Part shown: positions 62,463 through 64,000 of the stretch, piece by piece
Position numbering within the stretch: position 1 is the first letter of the stretch
Layout: every line of letters starts with the position of its first letter
Assembly (NCBI GenBank): GCA_910585405.1
Contig: CAJUDO010000009.1
Location: 1-64,000, forward strand
Length of the DNA: 64,000 nt
Source: an uncultured Peptococcaceae bacterium
GTDB lineage: Bacteria; Bacillota; Peptococcia; Peptococcales; Peptococcaceae
Direction of reading: 5' to 3'
Program-made: the position numbers and the translations under genes
The notes under the pieces: generated by a model
The model's database searches: none
What the model saw: only the letters and a program-made list of their open reading frames with translations
Told to the model about the DNA's origin: nothing

Positions 62463-64000
62463 TTAGGGCAGATCGTCCAGGGTTTGGTTCCAAAGACGAT
62501 AATAGATGCCCTTCTGTCGCAGTAGTTCTTCATGGCTTCCTGATTCGGCGATGCCGGTATCATCCAACACGAGAATGCGGTCATAGTTTTTGATGGTGGT
62601 CAAGCGATGGGCAATGGTCAGTGTGGTACGGCCGTGCGCCAGCTGTTCCAGACTTTGTCCTACGATGATTTCATTTTCATTGTCCAGAGCGCTGGTGGCT
62701 TCGTCCAAAATGAGAATGGGAGGGTTTTTCAGAAAGATGCGGGCAATGGAAATGCGCTGCTTCTGTCCGCCTGAGAGTTTTACGCCTCGTTCTCCCACAT
62801 AGGTATCATATCCGTCCTTTAAGGCGGTGATAAAGCCATGGGCGCCGGCCTGCTTGGCGGCCGCTTCAATTTCCGCCCGGGTGGCGTGGGGCTTCCCATA
62901 AGCGATATTCTCCGCTACGGTACCGCTAAAGAGATAGACGTCCTGCTGTACGATGCCGATGGCGCTGCGCAGGCTGGACAGGGTGACGGCGCGGATATTT
63001 TGCCCGTCGATGAGAATCTTCCCGCCGGTCACATCATAGAAACGGGGGATAAGATTGCACAGCGTGGTCTTTCCGCCGCCGGAAGGGCCCACCAGAGCTA
63101 AACGTTCACCGGGATGGATGGTGAGAGACAGATGGCGCAATACGCTGTTGTGGTCGTCGGGATATTCGAAGGATACATCCTGAAAGATGATCTGCCCTTG
63201 GGTGACTTGTAATGGCAGCGCATTAGGTGTATCGGTGATTTCCACTGGTGTGTCCATGATTTCAAAGAACCGCTCGATGCCGGTGATGCCCCGCTGAAAT
63301 TGTTCGGCAAATTCTACAATGCGGCGGATAGTGGCGATGAGGGTGGAAACGTAGAGCACGTAGGCTACCAAGTCGCCCGGCGTAATGGCGCCGTAGACTA
63401 CAAAGAGACCGCCGCCCAGGATAACCACCATGTACATCAGGCCGTCAAAGAGGCGGGTGGAGGCTTGGAATAGGGCCATAAAATGATAAGTCTTTGTCTT
63501 GATGTCTTTGAATTGCTGATTGCCCCGGGCAAATTTTTCACATTCCTGGGTTTCTGCGCAAAAAGCCTTGATGACCTGTTCTCCCAAAAGGCTGTCTTCA
63601 ATTTGGGCATTCAATTCGCCGATTTGTATGCGCTGCTGTCGAAAGACGGTGCGCAGTTTCAGGTTGAGCACCGTAGAGACGACCATCATCAGCGGCACGC
63701 AGAGGAACAGGAGGATGGTCAGCGGCACACTGCAGGTGCAGAGAATGGCGAAACTGATAACGATTTTCAGCGCAGCGATGAAAAATTCTTCGGGACAGTG
63801 ATGGGAAAATTCGGTGACTTCAAAGAGGTCGTTGGTGATGCGTCCCATAATCTGCCCGATTTTTGTATTGGAATAGTAGGTGTGGCTCAGGCGCTGCAAA
63901 TGGGTAAAAGCATCGCGACGCATGTCGGTTTCAATGTAAACGCCCATGATATGGCCCATATTGGCCATGTAGTATTGAGCTGCCGCGTCAATGAGCCGCA
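62463..64000 (-). CDS. ABC exporter, transmembrane-ATPase half transporter (5' end outside)
   Basis: The coding sequence remains open to the window edge; about 511 residues are visible and some 60-70 at the N-terminus lie beyond it. The membrane domain (to about 270) includes the coupling stretch TYYSNTKIGQIMGRITNDL. The ATPase domain has Walker A VGPSGGGKTT, the Q-loop IGIVQQDVYLFSG, the signature KLSGGQKQRISIARIFL and Walker B ILILDEATSALDNENE. It is a homodimer-type multidrug/lipid exporter of the MsbA/LmrA class. Substrate unknown. The PAP2 gene lies downstream. Confidence 0.92.
   Translation of the reverse strand, partial: RLIDAAAQYYMANMGHIMGVYIETDMRRDAFTHLQRLSHTYYSNTKIGQIMGRITNDLFEVTEFSHHCPEEFFIAALKIVISFAILCTCSVPLTILLFLCVPLMMVVSTVLNLKLRTVFRQQRIQIGELNAQIEDSLLGEQVIKAFCAETQECEKFARGNQQFKDIKTKTYHFMALFQASTRLFDGLMYMVVILGGGLFVVYGAITPGDLVAYVLYVSTLIATIRRIVEFAEQFQRGITGIERFFEIMDTPVEITDTPNALPLQVTQGQIIFQDVSFEYPDDHNSVLRHLSLTIHPGERLALVGPSGGGKTTLCNLIPRFYDVTGGKILIDGQNIRAVTLSSLRSAIGIVQQDVYLFSGTVAENIAYGKPHATRAEIEAAAKQAGAHGFITALKDGYDTYVGERGVKLSGGQKQRISIARIFLKNPPILILDEATSALDNENEIIVGQSLEQLAHGRTTLTIAHRLTTIKNYDRILVLDDTGIAESGSHEELLRQKGIYYRLWNQTLDDLP

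Overview
This 64 kb window reads as the chromosome of an anaerobic low-to-mid GC Firmicute. The signs are strong AGGAGG-type ribosome sites, a CIRCE/HrcA-controlled hsp70 operon, an FMN riboswitch with a transcription terminator, a YtrA-type GntR regulator and a TatA/TatC pair. A Group III (archaeal-like) chaperonin inside the hsp70 operon points to Clostridia of the Peptococcaceae/Thermoanaerobacteria type or to Negativicutes. The sequence alone does not settle which. I saw no rRNA, tRNA or CRISPR array.

Layout. 0-5.7 kb: an unrecognised Cys-rich ORF, a YtrA-like regulator with its ABC exporter, and an HD-domain hydrolase. 5.8-12.3 kb: the heat-shock operon hrcA - Group III chaperonin - grpE - dnaK - dnaJ. 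12.5-17.5 kb: a DUF1846 protein, then a zinc-ribbon protein, an ABC ATPase, an SDR oxidoreductase and an unknown protein, closely spaced. 17.6-36.5 kb: the accessory heart of the window. It holds four DASS/SLC13-type anion transporters, two cytoplasmic alkaline-phosphatase-superfamily hydrolases, an arylsulfotransferase-family beta-propeller protein, a LysR regulator and an MFS permease. Two decayed genes and an IS4-family element lie in its middle. 36.8-40.0 kb: a HlyD/MacB/FtsX-type exporter. 40.2-45.4 kb: an MFS permease (minus strand) divergent from the riboswitch-controlled ribD-ribE-ribBA-ribH operon. 45.5-49.1 kb: sirtuin, DNA polymerase IV, ECF sigma factor and putative anti-sigma factor. 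49.3-56.6 kb: a small unknown protein, an SMI1-like protein, a zinc-dependent phospholipase-C-like protein, aldehyde dehydrogenase, tatA, tatC, a PRC-barrel protein and a FeoA-like protein. 57-64 kb: HNH endonuclease, SDR, NAD synthase, O6-alkylguanine-DNA methyltransferase, PAP2 phosphatase and an ABC exporter running off the end.

The most interesting part is the 17.6-36.5 kb cluster. I infer an uptake-and-cleavage system for anionic conjugates (organosulfates or phosphodiesters). DASS permeases would import a dianion. AP-superfamily enzymes and an ASST-like protein, all without visible signal peptides, would act on it in the cytosol. A LysR protein would switch the second half on. The cluster is two paralogous blocks: block A (17.6-26.9 kb) has host-like composition and is decaying, with an IS insertion; block B (27.3-36.5 kb) is clearly AT-rich and intact, suggesting separate acquisition. 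The substrate cannot be read from the sequence.
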